NCBI RefSeq assembly: GCF_051014685.1
Contig: NC_135058.1
Location: forward strand, 14,572,811-14,636,810
From: Ptiloglossa arizonensis
Lineage: Eukaryota; Arthropoda; Insecta; Hymenoptera; Colletidae
Length of the DNA: 64,000 bases
Direction of reading: 5' to 3'
Below the pieces are notes generated by a model. The model was given only the letters and a program-made list of their open reading frames with translations. It made no database searches and was not told where the DNA came from. The stretch's first letter is position 1; every line of letters starts with the position of its first letter. This document shows positions 1 through 13,211 of this stretch, in pieces. Both the position numbers and the translations under genes were made by a program.

Positions 1-3000
1 GCTTTAACGCGTTCATTGGGCTTTTATCGCTACGGATACGCTTAAAAATTTTCGGATTATCGCGTTCGAGTACAATACCAATTACTTTTTTTTCTCAAAG
101 TAGCGTTAAATTTTAATTTTCTTGTCTCTGGATGTGTACAGTATATTTCAAGGCTCGATTCACGACGAAAACAGTTTACACGAATATACGTAGACCCTGT
201 TTGACCTTGTTTAAGATTTTACAACGGGTCTCGTGTCGTAACAATTTTCCCGAAAAGCGAAGCTTGCTACTCTTTGAAGTGTTTACAAATAACGTTCAAT
301 GTCTTTCGTACGATCGTTTCACCATAGTAAAACAGTGGTCGAATTACCGATAAAGCGTCTACAGTCGTGTGTCGAAATTCAAGATACTCGTTCTCGGTCC
401 GTCGATCTTTATACGCGCTGTATTAATTATTCAAACGTTTCCACGTATCGTAAAACATCCTGCAGAAAGATTCGCGTTTCGATCGATTTAAAACTGTTGC
501 AAAAGCCAACACGCTCGAACGATGTTCTTGGGCTCTTACACGTATGCATGTACGTACGTTTATTATGCGATCAGTTTCATAAGCATTATCCGAGTAAATC
601 GTTTTTGTCGATCGTAAATGGAATCACACCACTTTCGAAGTAAACGTATTTCCAATTTACTTTCGTTAAACTTCATGGACTGGTACTTTCGTCGAATGTT
701 TCTCGAAATTAGAATTGCACGCAATTAAATGCACTTGGACGTTTCGAGAGTGGCTGGTCGACATTGGCATTTCTCGTTCGAACGTAATTGTACAAATTTA
801 TGACGCGTATTATTTTCTACGCGTTTGCCTTCGACGTAACGTCGTAATCGTTTTTTTTCTTCTGTTTCTTTTTTTCTTTTCTTTTTTTTCTCTTCTTTCT
901 CTCTTTCTTCGGTCGGTGGGAATCGATGCAACGGAGAAACACGAACGTAATCTCGCCAGCGAGGTCAAGGATTACTCGCGAACGAGACTGTTTAGTATTT
1001 ACAAACCGTGGCAACTCGACTCGTTGTCTACTACAACGACGATCGTGTGTGCAACTGCTTGCTCGCGAACAAAGCGACCATTGTGGCGCGATGCGTGCAC
1101 GCGCGATCCGCGCGAGATTCTGCCGCGCACCTTCTCGTCCTTATTTTACGGGGTGTGTACGTTTCGCGTACCTTCCCGCGAAAGAAAAATAAAGAACCGT
1201 ATGCAGCGAGTTACGATAACCGGGACGAGGTTAGGACACACGGTACCTTATATGTCTGCAGTCGAAACGACTCTAAAACTCGATGAAAATCCGACAGGAA
1301 TAAATACGTCGCAATACTTTTCAATATTTCGCTTTGGTACTATTTTCATCGGGAAATAATTAGTAGAACGATTCTCTCGTCAGTATATTACCTAAAACTT
1401 TTACTGTATATCGTTCTTAAAAAGTGAAAAGAGCTCGAATAAGAAGTACGGTGAACCAGGATTGAAACGACTATTATAGAATAGATTGTTCGAAGAATTC
1501 TTCGTTTGTAATCATTTCTGAACTTTTTACTTAAGTGACTCGAGAAATATGGTTTAATAGGCATATGCAGGTCAAAATTTTCATTTATAGTCAAAAGGTG
1601 GAAAGAAAAATTCATTCGAAATTACTCTAGATTGCGATACTTTTCTTATAGGTCGGAGTGATCACTGTTTTCACCCTTTCTTTCAATGTTTGGCGCGTTC
1701 GACGAGTTACGAAGGAAAGAAGGGAGCGAATTTTACGTAAATTTACAGTCAAGTGTAGCGAACGCGTCGAACGCGAAAATTTCGTTGCACTTCCTCGCAA
1801 CGTTGTCATCGAGAAAACGAGAAAACGCGCAGAAATTCGCAAATATGGTGCACGCACTGGCAAACGGCGCGTACAAAGTTGGTAACGGTAAACAGTGCCG
1901 TGAAACCGAGGAACCGGCTTGGTATCCCCGCGCGATTATCTCGTAAATCACGTACAAGCGTGACGCGTACGTATCATCGAGAAACGGAGCTACGGGAACG
2001 TAAATTGTAGACTCGAAACTCCCGTGGTACCTTCTTTCGTGAAATTGCATCTAAACTCGTGCGTATCGTCGTTAGACGGAAAGTTCGTTAACGACGAGGC
2101 TTTGTACAACGATTGGAACGTGAAATGCTAAAGCCGGTCGAGCTTTTGACAAATTTCTTGTAACGTTCCCTTCGCGATCCTCCTCTACGCTGCGCAACAG
2201 TCTAATCCTTGAAGTATCGATAATATTCATTTTCCAGTCATTTTCCATGATTTCTCGCCCGGTTAGTGAAAAAAAAATACGCGACTCCGATCGACAAAAG
2301 GCAAAACCGAACCGACGTTTTAGATAAAGAGAAAATTAAAGCGACTCCGAGCGGCGTAACCTATTTGTACATACGTTGCATAACGGTGGTGCAAGCCACC
2401 ATCGCTTCCTGGAATTACATAAACGGCTACGTGTTTCGAACGAAAATTAGCGGAATATAATACGCGCTGTAAACTTTCGTCGCGAAAAACGAGTCGTCGG
2501 CGCTCGAAACGTTTCTGCTATTTTTCATTTTTTTTTTTTTTATTTTTTCCTCGCTCCCCACGGACAACAGAATTACAAAAGAACGTTACACCGTTGGATC
2601 TTTCTCGATCTGTTGGTCGACGCGCGAGGAAAACCACGGTCGAGCGCACCGAGTCTGTCGCAACTGTGCACGTTGCCACGAGTGTGTTGCGCGTTCTTTG
2701 TTCACCCACGCGAAGGAAACTAGAGGCAAACTTTTCGCATCCATCTAACGCTCGTACGACAATTTCAACCTATTAACCCCTCCTCGGAGTGGGTGGAGCA
2801 CGAGAACTCGAAAATCGAGGAAATTGAAAAGAAAAAGTACGATGGTTACGCGCGCTCGTTTTCGACCGGTTTTATTTTCGTTTACGTACGCAGCTTTCGA
2901 GGCATCCGTGCCACTTTCCCGCTCAAAGGACTTTGTATGAACAAAATCAACGTGCAACGATTCATTCGCGACGTTCCGTTTGTTCGTTGCGGATATATTT

Positions 3001-4365
3001 CGCTCCATAATTGAAATTTTTAACCAGTAACGGATACAAACTTGTTTATCCTTTATTTCGCTACTGGCTCGGTGGACCAACGCGGTTTTCACGCGGTCAC
3101 GTGGGTTTGTTTACACAGAGTTCTTTCTCGAGTCCGGGACCGTAGCATAGAAATATTTTGTAATCCCCGATTATTTCAAGTACGACGACCAATACGCGGA
3201 ATCGCGGAAAATTCACGTTGTTCGTCGTAAACTTTTTTCACGGCTCTTCATTGAAAAATTCGTTTAACGTTCTGGAGTTTCGAATCCTTTTAGGATGGTA
3301 TTATTGTAACGACTGTATACGTATTAACGTCACATTGCAACGTACGAGGGAACAAAGTATTCACCGACGTGTAAAAATGTCGATGTGAAAAACATTGAAA
3401 AGAAAGTGTAACGGAAAGACAATTTTCCTTGTAACGTATTCGCGTTGTAAAATCGTCTAAATTGCACCTACGTCGTCGCTACTGAGGATGTTACCGATAC
3501 AAGGAATGCCAAGTGGAAAATGCGATCGCAATAGAAAAGAAAGATTCGTATCCGGTCCAAGGATCGATATTTCAAGGATTAGACTGTTGCGCATCGTAGA
3601 GGAGGATCGCGAAGAGAACGCTACAGTTGGTATTGAAATTTGTCAAGAGCTCGATTGGCTTCAGCATTTCACATTCTATCGTTGTAGAAGGCCTCGTTGA
3701 TAAGTCCGACTTTCACCTAGGGATCTCTCCTTGTCGGACCGAAGGGACGCTGAACGTACAAACGCGTTCCATTGAACGCGTCACGTGTGTTTGACCCCGA
3801 ACACGCGTTGCCCTCGGAAACGCGAGCGCGAGTTTAAAGTTGCTTTTAGATCGCTTCGAGACGCAACTGTTATCACCAGCTGTGCGTTGCGTGACGTCGC
3901 GTTACTATGCAGGTCAGTTCGTAACTCTCGCGTTTCTCGTTTTCCATCGGAACACACTTTCGTGAACCGTGTGCCGAACGATTACTCGAAACAAATAGAA
4001 AACCCACGTGCACGTTTATGCAACGTCCCGCGAATAAACGTAGCGTGACTTAGCGCGACGCGAAGCGATAACGAGCAAAGTGACGCGACACCGATGTGTA
4101 TCCTGTAAACGATTTAAGGAGTTGGAGATTTCGCGGTAGCGGACGGGTTCGCGAGACTCGGTGCAAGTTATCGGGGAACGTGTTTCCATCGTAATACGAT
4201 CGTTGATCGGTTCAAACCAGAACGGGTAAAATTTACGAGCGATAAAATACAGAAATTCGTATTACCTACTTTGGAGCGAAATTAGGTGTTCCACTCGGTA
4301 CGGGGATTGTTTTGCCCTGGAGCGTTGTACTCCGATCGCTAGCATACGAAGGAACCGTGTAAGTG
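1..4365. other. CpG-rich non-coding DNA
   Basis: No gene, RNA or mobile element could be supported here. Open frames of up to about 200 codons exist, but they lack domains, codon bias and convincing splice sites. CpG-rich DNA with few stop codons produces such frames by chance. A T-rich tract lies near 850-905. Confidence 0.6.
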
Positions 4366-4690
4366 TTCCGTGCTCCGAAACACACGTTGAGGAATAATTC
4401 AAGAACGCATGATGCAACATTGTGGCAGAAATAGTTGTCGACAGAACTGTTCGTGAATATTATAAAGATCGATGAACTCAAATACGTGCTCTCCGAAACA
4501 CCACAAGGATGTCGAAAAGATAATCTCCACGGTTGAAACTATTGCAAGATGGTAAAGCGCAGTCGTTCGTAAAAAAGAATTAACGGGCGATAGATTCGAG
4601 CTTTCCGAAACATTGGAAGTCGAGAAGATAATCTACGGTTGTAATCGTTGGAAGAAACACGATGCACAGGTGCATTCGCGTAGCGTTCGT
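4366..4690. repeat. diverged tandem duplication, ~115 bp period
   Basis: Two imperfect copies follow one another: one near 4,484-4,580 and one near 4,600-4,680. Both share a block reading ctctCCGAAACA (the second copy has ctttCCGAAACA), then a 'tcga(a/g)aagataatct' block, then a 'cggttg' block. A partial third copy of the first block (tgctccgaaacac) lies near 4,370. The copies differ by point changes and small indels, so the duplication is old. No coding role is visible. Confidence 0.6.
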
Positions 4691-4953
4691 TGCAGCGAGT
4701 TCGACGCTCTATCGCATGCGTGACGCGTAAAGTCCTAAGTGCACCGTGTTGTGAATCGACGTTTACGTAAGATCGACGACTCGACAGTGCACGTAACTTT
4801 CTTTATCAAAAGTCACGCGGGCCAGTCACTGGGTTAGATTAAAGTCACGGTGATCGAAACGGTTTCTCGATGATCGAAACGAACGAAACCGCTAATTATC
4901 GGCACGGAGTTCGTAGACATCGACGAACGTTGGAAATTTTAAGCTACGAAGTA

Positions 4954-5091
4954 TCGAGTTGTTCGGAAAGTCGTTTCGTTTTCCAAAATGGAGAATATAT
5001 CATTGAATAAAATGTTTGTACGCTCTAAAAAAACCGTGCTTCATTCTCACCAAAAAGAAAAGAAAACGAAACGACTTTCCGAACAAACCAA
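4954..5091 (+). mobile_element. mariner-like MITE, copy 1
   Basis: A 138 bp non-autonomous element. Its inverted ends read gttgttcggaaagtcgtttc on the left and gaaacgactttccgaacaaa on the right. It sits between TA dinucleotides at 4,952-4,953 and 5,092-5,093, the target duplication expected of Tc1/mariner elements. The middle carries a line shared with all copies (ccaaaatggagaatat, then atgtttgtacgctct). It has no transposase frame. Four more copies lie in this window. Confidence 0.85.
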
Positions 5092-5093
5092 TA

Positions 5094-8000
5094 GTTCCGT
5101 TTCTCGTTCGATGTTCGGTGCCGTTGTTACAATTTAAAGCATCGAAAATTGGAAGTGGAACGCGAAAGACTCGTTAGTTGCACGCGTAGCCTGTTAATCG
5201 TGTATAACGCGAACGCTGTTTGCTTCAACTGTTATCTGTTTGGTCGCTTCGGGACTAATAAGCAAAGTCGTGACTGTGTACGCGTTCGAAAAGAGGACAT
5301 CGATGGAAACGTGGTATCGTTGTCCGGTCAACGTGGTATCGACGAATCGTACGTTATTTAACGCCCGAGTCTTCCGAATAATGTGTCTCCGTCCGAGGCG
5401 ATTCACGTCGCCGATTAGAGAGAAAAATACGAGCCGAGAGTATCATTGAGGGAATTCATCACGTTTTTTAAGCTTTCTCTTTCTTGTTTCTGTTCGGTCT
5501 AAACTAACCACGCGGAAACTTCAAGGCTACTCGTGTTCTACATATTTCGCAACAAGTCTTAAATTCTCCCGCTGGTTAAATGCAGTCGACTGTTGCTGCT
5601 TATCGTTGCTCCTTTCCCTTTCCTTCTGATCTTGTCTCTCGTCTCCAAACCCCCGTGGTCCGCTCCTCTTTCGAAACGCGATTATAAAATTAAATTCAAT
5701 TATCTGTTTCGTTTATCGGTGGCCTTTGAACGAAGTTATTTATCGAATACGCGTCTACCGTGCACGCGTCAAAATTTATTGAAAATCTTCCCGGTTTAAT
5801 TGCAACTCGACAAATTGCCTTTTCGTGTTCCATTATGCACTCGTGAAATTACATCGTCTTTCTTTCGTTGCATGTACTCTTTTGCGTGTTTGGTAAAAAA
5901 CTACGTGGCGACGAACGTTTTAAAACAGTGTTTTTCGTAGTCGGAGCGTGGGAGGGGCACAGAAGGAAATTTCTAACGTAGAAAAATGTAAAATATATTA
6001 TATATATATTTTTTTAATTACGTACAAATGGAATTTATTAAATAGGTCAACCGAATATTTGGAATACCGTGTCGTGGATACAGTTACTCGGAAAAGTATC
6101 CGCCTACCGTTTATACTATACGTTTAATATATTTTACGTATTTAATCAATTTTAATTCGCTCTAATATGAACTAGACACAAACTTTTACACGGTTTATCC
6201 GAACAAGTATCATTACCTGTGAAAGTAACAAACGGTTACTCAGAATCAATATTTACTTCGTACAAACACAATTACAATAAAAATAATACTTTTTACTTGC
6301 CTGTAACTTTTAAATAAACTGTGTAAACTCGAACTTTGTTGATTAAGGTTCGTATTAAAGTGAATTGTAACTAGCAATTCTAACGTTAAGATCGAACAAG
6401 CACGTAAAGTTTAATAACTGTACGCGACATTGTTCTACGGTTTATACTTTATTTGTTCGCACGGATGAAAAGTGAAATATCGGCGCGACGCGTGCTAGCG
6501 ATTGCGTTGAATAAACGTGTAAATTTTGTAGTTCATTTTCGCGTCGTCTCGAGAACGTTCATCCACACATACGAAAATTAAAAATTGATCACACGCAACG
6601 TAACGAACGTTTCGCGATTGTCGTATGCACCGAGTGCAGAGAAATGCACACGACCTTTTCATCGGGTGCTTTAGGTTAGCGTACACTTTGCGGATCGGCA
6701 AATATAATATTCCGAAGAGTTATTCAGTTCCTGACCTCCTTCTTACTTTCAAATCGCCTCGCGCGTCAAGCTAGCAATTGAAACAGCAACGTGCACCACG
6801 ATAATCGCAACTAAGACTAAATACATCGCCAAAAGGTACCGATGCAATAATCCTCTTGCCTATACGAGAATGATTCTTTTTGTCAACGACGCGCAATCGA
6901 AGCACCCATTGCTCGTGGGGAACAATAACAAGCAAAAGAAAGAATTACGATCTCACGGAGCATTTATGGGAGCCTAAATATACTTCCAAGATGCTTTAAC
7001 CGACTTCAAAAGGTTCCTCCCAGTACCGAATCTACTCACACGCAAACTTAATCGTTGTTCGGTAACATCGAACGAAATAGACAGCTTCGAGTTGTACAGA
7101 GAGTTGTTTAATCGGTCGAGAAGAGTTGTTTAAAAGTTACAAAAATTATTTATCTTTCCTGATAGACGTTAGAATTTTTCTATTCGTTATCAATGATTCT
7201 GATTCTTTTTCCTACGAAGAAGACGCAATAATGTTCTCTGCTCAGAGGTGTAGAGGAAACAAATGTGGCTCTGGTGGTAGGTAATGCTCGTATCTAACGG
7301 ATTCGGTCTCGTATATAAATAAGAAAATTTAAGGAGGGCATAAAATCGAGAAAAAATTATTTTCGAACGAACCTTCGATCGATACAGGGTACAGATATTT
7401 CGAGAGTTCGTTGTTATCGTTGTATCCTCTCGAAGGAGTAATTCTTGTCGGGAATTGTAACGTTTACGCGAGCAAGAAATAAAAAGTACAAGTATCATCG
7501 TTATCCTAGAAACCTTTAAAAAATATTTATCGTAGCTAGGCAAAGTTGGCCTGGTCAAAGGTCGCTCCGATCGGCTCTGAATAGTTGCTAAAGGTTCATT
7601 TGTCGGTCGAGAAGCGCAAACGGAAAGGGAACTCCACTCGCTTGTTTCTTGTACAATTGGACACAGATATTTCCCTCAGTTTATGGTTTTCCACGACGAT
7701 AACACCCATATTTCACAGCGGCCGAGCTCTACGAGCAAGTCTAATATCTTTCGACGTCTCGCAATTTCGATAAATAATTTATATCCAATTAGTCGGTAAT
7801 TACTATCTTTTGCTTGCGTAAGTGAGAAATAGGAACAGTTTGATTAGAAAAAACTTGCGAAATCTCATGGTCGCTGAAAAATACATGAAACCTCTGAAGT
7901 GTTCCAATAATGATACTTCGTTATATGGATCAATTAAGATTTCGCCGTTTCGACGTTCTATACCACGACTCGCTCTCGATAGTTCCTTATTCCTCGTACG

Positions 8001-10029
8001 AACTTTGAAATATAATATATATCGTATATCGTTCGAAACGAAGAATTACTATTAATTTCTGGACGATTCGAAACGAACGAAATATCAGAAACGAATGCAA
8101 TTTTGTGCACTCGGTGCATCTATGTTTCGAATAATTTGATTCAAAGTAACGACCAACGGTCCAGTGCGTAGCGAGAAACGAATTAACGGAGTCGAAAGTT
8201 AATTCTAACTACTCACCTAACGTAGCGGCTGAGACGATGGGCGTAGTTTTTTTTTTTAAATTTTTTTCTCAATCTCACGCGACGTAAAGTTTCGTATACG
8301 TGATACCGAAACAGAGGATACGCCGAAAGAAGAGATAGGGGAACGTTTCTCAATTTTTGAGTGGGGATCTTATAAGAAGATCGCGACCTTGACACGCGTG
8401 AACGACAACTAAAATTAATTTAGGGAATTCGGAACCGGGGCCAAAGATCGATGTTGCCGTTACGGTCGCAAGTTTGGCAGAAGTTCCGGTGAGCTCGTTA
8501 AAGCGAGTCGAGTTCTCGCCTTGTGTAGTCGCAAACGAAGCGTAACTTTGCCCAAAAGCTCGCTTTATTTCGTCGATAATGTCGTAACTTTCGAGAACGA
8601 TCTCTTATCGTGCACGTATACCGTGTACGCGCTCGGTCGATCCGCACCGTTTTCGCGTACGCTCGATTTCGTTGCCGATTAATTGGCTAATAAATTCGCT
8701 AGAGAGCGACGAATCGAATATACGAGATCCAACGTTGCGAAACCCACCGGCAATATGCAGCAGTTAGCAGCACCTGTCCAAGAAAAGTGTTCGTTAAAAG
8801 TTTCACCGAATTAGTACGACACACCGTACGCTAGGCGTCGATCTACTTTCGTTTCTTTGCTCTCGCGTCGCTCTTGATCTCGAATCGAAATCGATCGACT
8901 CTCCGTACGTATGCACGTATTTGTATCGCTCGTCGTTAAAAATACAAAACGCGCAGATATCCGCGCGAGCGTATTGCCGCTACTAAAAATATTTAACGAA
9001 CCTCGAGCGGACCGAGCGCTCGGTAGGTACGCGAATATAAATTCGTCTCTCGGATTATTCGATCCTGTCCGTGTCCTTCGATAACGAAGATGGCTTTTTA
9101 TCTTATCTGGTACGGCTTCGTGGAAGAGACTGGAGATTCGTTTCTCTTTAATTTCGTATTTTCCCGGTCCTGGTTTCCGTCGCTTCCGCGACGATCTACC
9201 GGGGTTTGGTCTTCGCGAGGAGTTTAATGCGTTCCGAGGCGATGCTTTTTTTATAGCTCGGCCCGCCTACCGAAACGCACGTATCGCGTGTCCTTTTCCA
9301 AGTTCGAGGTTACCGTCACGTTCGACTTTGGCCCCCGATCGATCGCTGGACGTTCAACTCTTTCCGTGTCGCTTTTCGACTCCTTGCGATTTTAAGATCT
9401 CCTCAATTTTCTCAACGAGAAACGTTACTAGAGTTCTGCAAACGGTGCGACGTGAGATTTCGCGAACTCGAAGATCGTCTAGATTGAGTTAGCAGGAAAC
9501 GGGAGATTCCACGAGTCCGCGTATGGTTGCCAAGCGATGGACCGTTGTAACGTCGGTGTTCCGATTATTTTCACCGTTTGCGCATCGAAGGATATTCGTT
9601 CGGTCGCTTCGGAGAACACGCGTGGTCGCTTCTTTTACGTCACCCAATTGGACGTTGCTGCCATCTTTGAATGCACATCTCGACGACCACCTCTGCCCTC
9701 CCCCTCGATTCGCACCAGCCTCGGCCGATCGTTCCACGCGAATCGCACGTACACGCGTTCTTTCTTTTACGTTCTTTTACGCGTACGTCGCGAGAACAAC
9801 GGATCCGCGGACTGACACGGAAACAGGTTATGTTAAACTTACGATATAAGTCAATAACTCGTACGAATGCGCGGTACGCACGCGACACCGTAGAATCGAA
9901 TCGAGCGGTCGATAAAAGTAGGATGCACCCGGATAATGCAACGATTACGTGCTACGACGTACGCGGGAAACAAAAGGGATTCGATAACGTTGAAACGTAT
10001 TCTTTCGCGGTGATTTTCAATTACGCTTC
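5094..10029. other. non-coding DNA with an AT-rich pocket
   Basis: No gene could be supported. About 5,940-7,550 is clearly more AT-rich than its surroundings and includes a short (TA)n run near 5,997-6,010. The rest is CpG-rich with unremarkable chance frames. Confidence 0.55.
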
Positions 10030-10180
10030 TACGCTTGAACTTCGAACCATTGCAAATCTACAAACGAGTCGTCAGATCTACACGAAACTTGTTCACCAAA
10101 CGGTGGTACCATTTTTAAAACGAGGGACCAAATAGCTCCATTTCTTATCGAACGACAGAACTTATTAGGCAAAACCTCTG
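10030..10180 (+). repeat. unnamed dispersed repeat, copy A
   Basis: This stretch aligns with 48,751-48,903 and, inverted, with 18,282-18,595. Shared blocks in order are gaaccattgcaaa, agatctacacgaaact, gttcaccaaa, and a block ending ttcttatcgaacgacagaactta. No terminal repeats or complete frame were found, so the family is unknown. It is probably a fragment of a transposable element. Confidence 0.6.
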
Positions 10181-10449
10181 AATTATCGTACAGTATTTCC
10201 AAACGTTCGGAGTAAATTCCGTGCTTATAGATTAACAAACGGACGATTTCGCAGGAAATTGTCACGGTTGGAGTACGGTCCGCTTAAACATCCATGGTAC
10301 GTAGGTACGTGTACGGTTCTCTGTTGGCCGTTCACTCGGTCCCGTGTGTGCACGTTTACGTCGAAGGAAGAGGTAGATGCGCGCGTATGCCGCTCATGCT
10401 TTGATCCGAGGTACAGTTACTCGAAGAGCGCGCGTGCAACTTTAGATCG

Positions 10450-10663
10450 ATGGCGTCACCCAGGCCGTCGCCACCGCCGCGACGATCGGGGACGCCGAAC
10501 AGCCAACGATCCTCATTGTCTTCCATCGCGAACCGAGACGATTTTCGTTCAACCGCGGCTCCTTCTCGAACGTTTTCAAGTACACCCGCTAGCACCCGAT
10601 ACTTCCAGAATCGCGAAAATATTCTCAACGAGGAGATCGCCGGAACTCTACGCTTCCTCGCGA
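10450..10663 (+). CDS. candidate first coding exon, Ser/Pro/Arg-rich protein start (unrecognised)
   Basis: From the ATG at 10,450 the frame encodes a low-complexity start rich in Ser, Pro and Arg (MASPRPSPPPRRSGTP...), followed by a more complex stretch containing RYFQNRENILNEEIAG. The first half has a strong G/C preference at third codon positions. That pattern, and the switch from disordered to helical composition, resemble a true N-terminus. The frame stays open to 10,857. A GT at 10,664 (gcga|gtatcg) is a possible but weak donor, so the right boundary is a guess. No homologous family was recognised. It may be the first exon of an unknown gene, an alternative start of the downstream kinase, or a chance frame. 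Confidence 0.3.
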
Positions 10664-11333
10664 GTATCGACTTCGATCGTTTCTCGGGGAGATCTCGACG
10701 AAACTTTCAGCGGATCTCTGATACAACTTCGAATCTAAGCTATCGCACGATTCTCATCGGGAGAGACGAAATTGGCGGTAGAGGTGTCGATCGTAATTTG
10801 TATACACCTGTGTTGTTATCGTTGTTGTTGGATCGTTGCAAATGTTTGACCGAGTAACCGATATTTCACTCCGAACCTTCCCTATTTCGAATACACGTTA
10901 CGCGAAGGAGGTTTGTAAGCATCGGACTCGGTACTCGATGTTAAATATCATTTTTGCACGAAAAGGATGCTCTCATCCCGAGTAACGTTTCGTTATATAA
11001 ACACGTGTCGTAATTCGTCGTACACGCAACACATTTACCGTACTTCGTCTATCGAATATCAATCCCACCGACGTCATTTTCAGCCGAATCAACAATCACG
11101 ATCTCGTATACTTATTTATAATGCGTGAACGCAACTGGGTACGGCTTATGGTCTCACCGATTTATAAACCAATCGTCGAACGATACGCGGCGTATCTGTC
11201 GATCGAGAAAGCGACCGTTCTTTGAATACACCAATTCGATCTACAATTGCGTTACGTTGCACAAGAATCGCGGATTCTTTTTATTCGTAAAAGTATAATA
11301 AACATCGTTATAGATATTTATAGAAGAGAAATA
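10664..11333. other. non-coding DNA
   Basis: Apart from the open continuation of the preceding frame to 10,857, nothing could be supported here. Confidence 0.5.
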
Positions 11334-11472
11334 TTGGGTTGTTCGAAAAGGAATTTCATTTTCCAAAATGGAGAATGTATAATTCAACGAAACGTTTATA
11401 CGCTCTAAAAGAAATCGTGTTTCATTTTCACCAAAAAAAAAAAAAAAAAAAACGACTTTCCGAACAACCGAA
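11334..11472 (+). mobile_element. mariner-like MITE, copy 2
   Basis: A 139 bp copy of the same element, between TA at 11,332-11,333 and TA at 11,473-11,474. The left end reads ttgggttgttcgaaaagg and the right end cgactttccgaacaaccgaa. A run of about 20 A precedes the right end. The internal line (ccaaaatggagaatg ... cgctctaaaa) matches the other copies. Confidence 0.85.
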
Positions 11473-11474
11473 TA

Positions 11475-13139
11475 TTTTACCGTGTTCGGAAACGTTCAAC
11501 GTGAATCTTGCACCATGAATTCAGCCGCTGTTCATCCTCCGTTCTGAATTGTTTCGTTCCAGTTGATTTCGTTTTTCTCTTTAACGTTATCGGTAGTCTC
11601 GACAACGGTTCTCGTATCTTGGAATCGATTGGACTTGATGTTTACGCAAGGTTTGTACGTAGCGTTCTTTCGTTATCGACCCGATGGAAAACTAATTTAA
11701 TTGATTTCGACCCCGCAGACGTAACGTGTAAACTACGTAGATTACATTCCCCTTGTTAACATTTCTACACCTTCTGAACGTTTCGATCGGTCTGGTGCTC
11801 CGCTCGTGTCATTTTTGTTTCCGTTTCGAATTGCAGCTTTCGTACGAGGAAGAAATCCGGTAAAGATATGACTTTATTTCGAATTCTCGGCAACGTTCTC
11901 GTAACAATGGCGACAAGAATCTCCAGAAGAGCGTGCGATCGACCGTTTCCGCAATATCGAATTGTCCGCGGTGATAAAGATTTCCTCTCGTTTGTAATCT
12001 CCCGTGACGAGACGGCGGGTTTATTCTAGCTGCTCGCTAACTCTGCCGTTCGCGCGTTTAAATTTGTCACCCTGAATTCTATTTCTTCGTTTCGACGATC
12101 GCGGACCAGGACAGCGCGTTGAACGCCCTGCAAACGATAAATGGGCGTCAATACCATTCATCATTTTTTCTATTCGTCCTTTCGATTCAAAGGCCGGGAA
12201 AAATATCACGAGACGAACAAAGAGGAACGGGATAGTTATCGTGCTATTGTCGCTCGCCGCGTTACACGAGTGTTGTAAATTCTACGATGTAAAGTTTATC
12301 CCGATACACAAGTAAAAATAATGAATAAATTTACATCGATACGACTTGGTATCAACCCCGATGGTACCTTTCGCGACTCACGGATTTTTTTCACTATTTT
12401 TTCTTTCGAAAGACTTCCAAAAAAAAAAAAAAAAATTGGAAAAACACTTCGTGAAATCTTCGAGAGCCTCACAGTTTGAAACCGAAGGGACCCGAACAAG
12501 TAACCGAAGCTTGGACCGTGCAACGAAGGACCAATCGGGCCCGATGGCATTCCTCGAAACTAACATCAGCCAGCGGCTAACGACGTCCGACACGCCCTAG
12601 CGTCATCGTTGTATTCGTTCCAGTAGCGGACAGTGCGCGCGACTAATGTTCCGGTATTTGGGGAAAATTAGCCCGCGCCCGCGTAACGGTGAAACGCGTG
12701 CGATACGTAACCGTTAAAGAATCCCCGTTTACGAAGCGCAGGACGTTAAACGAATACCAAGTTCGTCGCGCGCTCGAGATTCGTGCGCGTCGAGACGGTC
12801 GGTAATCGTGGTCGTTCCACGAACGAGCAAACGAACGGATAGACGATTTCGTAACGTTTTCGAACTTTGACTGACGTCGGTTACTCGGTCGACGCGATGA
12901 AACGAATAAACCGCGTCTAATTGGAGTGGCGACGCACGTTCTTCGATTCGCCGACGACGGTGGTACACGCGTGAAACGTGCGCGGGCATACGCGTTCGTT
13001 CACGCGTGGGCACACCGAGTCCCCCTATTTTCATACCGCGTGTCATCTACTCGGACTCGCTCACGTTCGATCGGGTTCGTCTGACCAACGAACGGTTAGT
13101 CGATCGTTCAGTCACTCGGTTAGACGGTCACCGAGTTAC
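11475..13139. other. non-coding DNA; possible initiator near 13,107
   Basis: No gene could be supported. Near 13,107 the sequence cgttcagtcactcgg contains an arthropod-type TCAGT initiator just before GC-rich, stop-poor DNA. This could be a transcription start, but no other core promoter element was convincing. Confidence 0.4.
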
Positions 13140-13159
13140 GTCCGTGCACGCGCGCCAAC

Positions 13160-13211
13160 GATCGTCGTCGTCGTCGTCTCGTATCCTGTACTGTACTGTA
13201 CTGTACTGTAC
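13160..13211 (+). repeat. (CGT)n followed by (CTGTA)5 microsatellite
   Basis: A short CGT trinucleotide run at about 13,161-13,178 is followed by five tandem copies of the pentamer CTGTA at 13,186-13,211. This is a simple-sequence locus. Confidence 0.9.

Noticed and set aside
715..1359. 214-codon plus-strand frame
   Set aside because: It contains a poly-Phe/Leu run from a T-rich tract and no domain. Codon use looks random, and CpG-rich DNA with few stops makes such frames common here.
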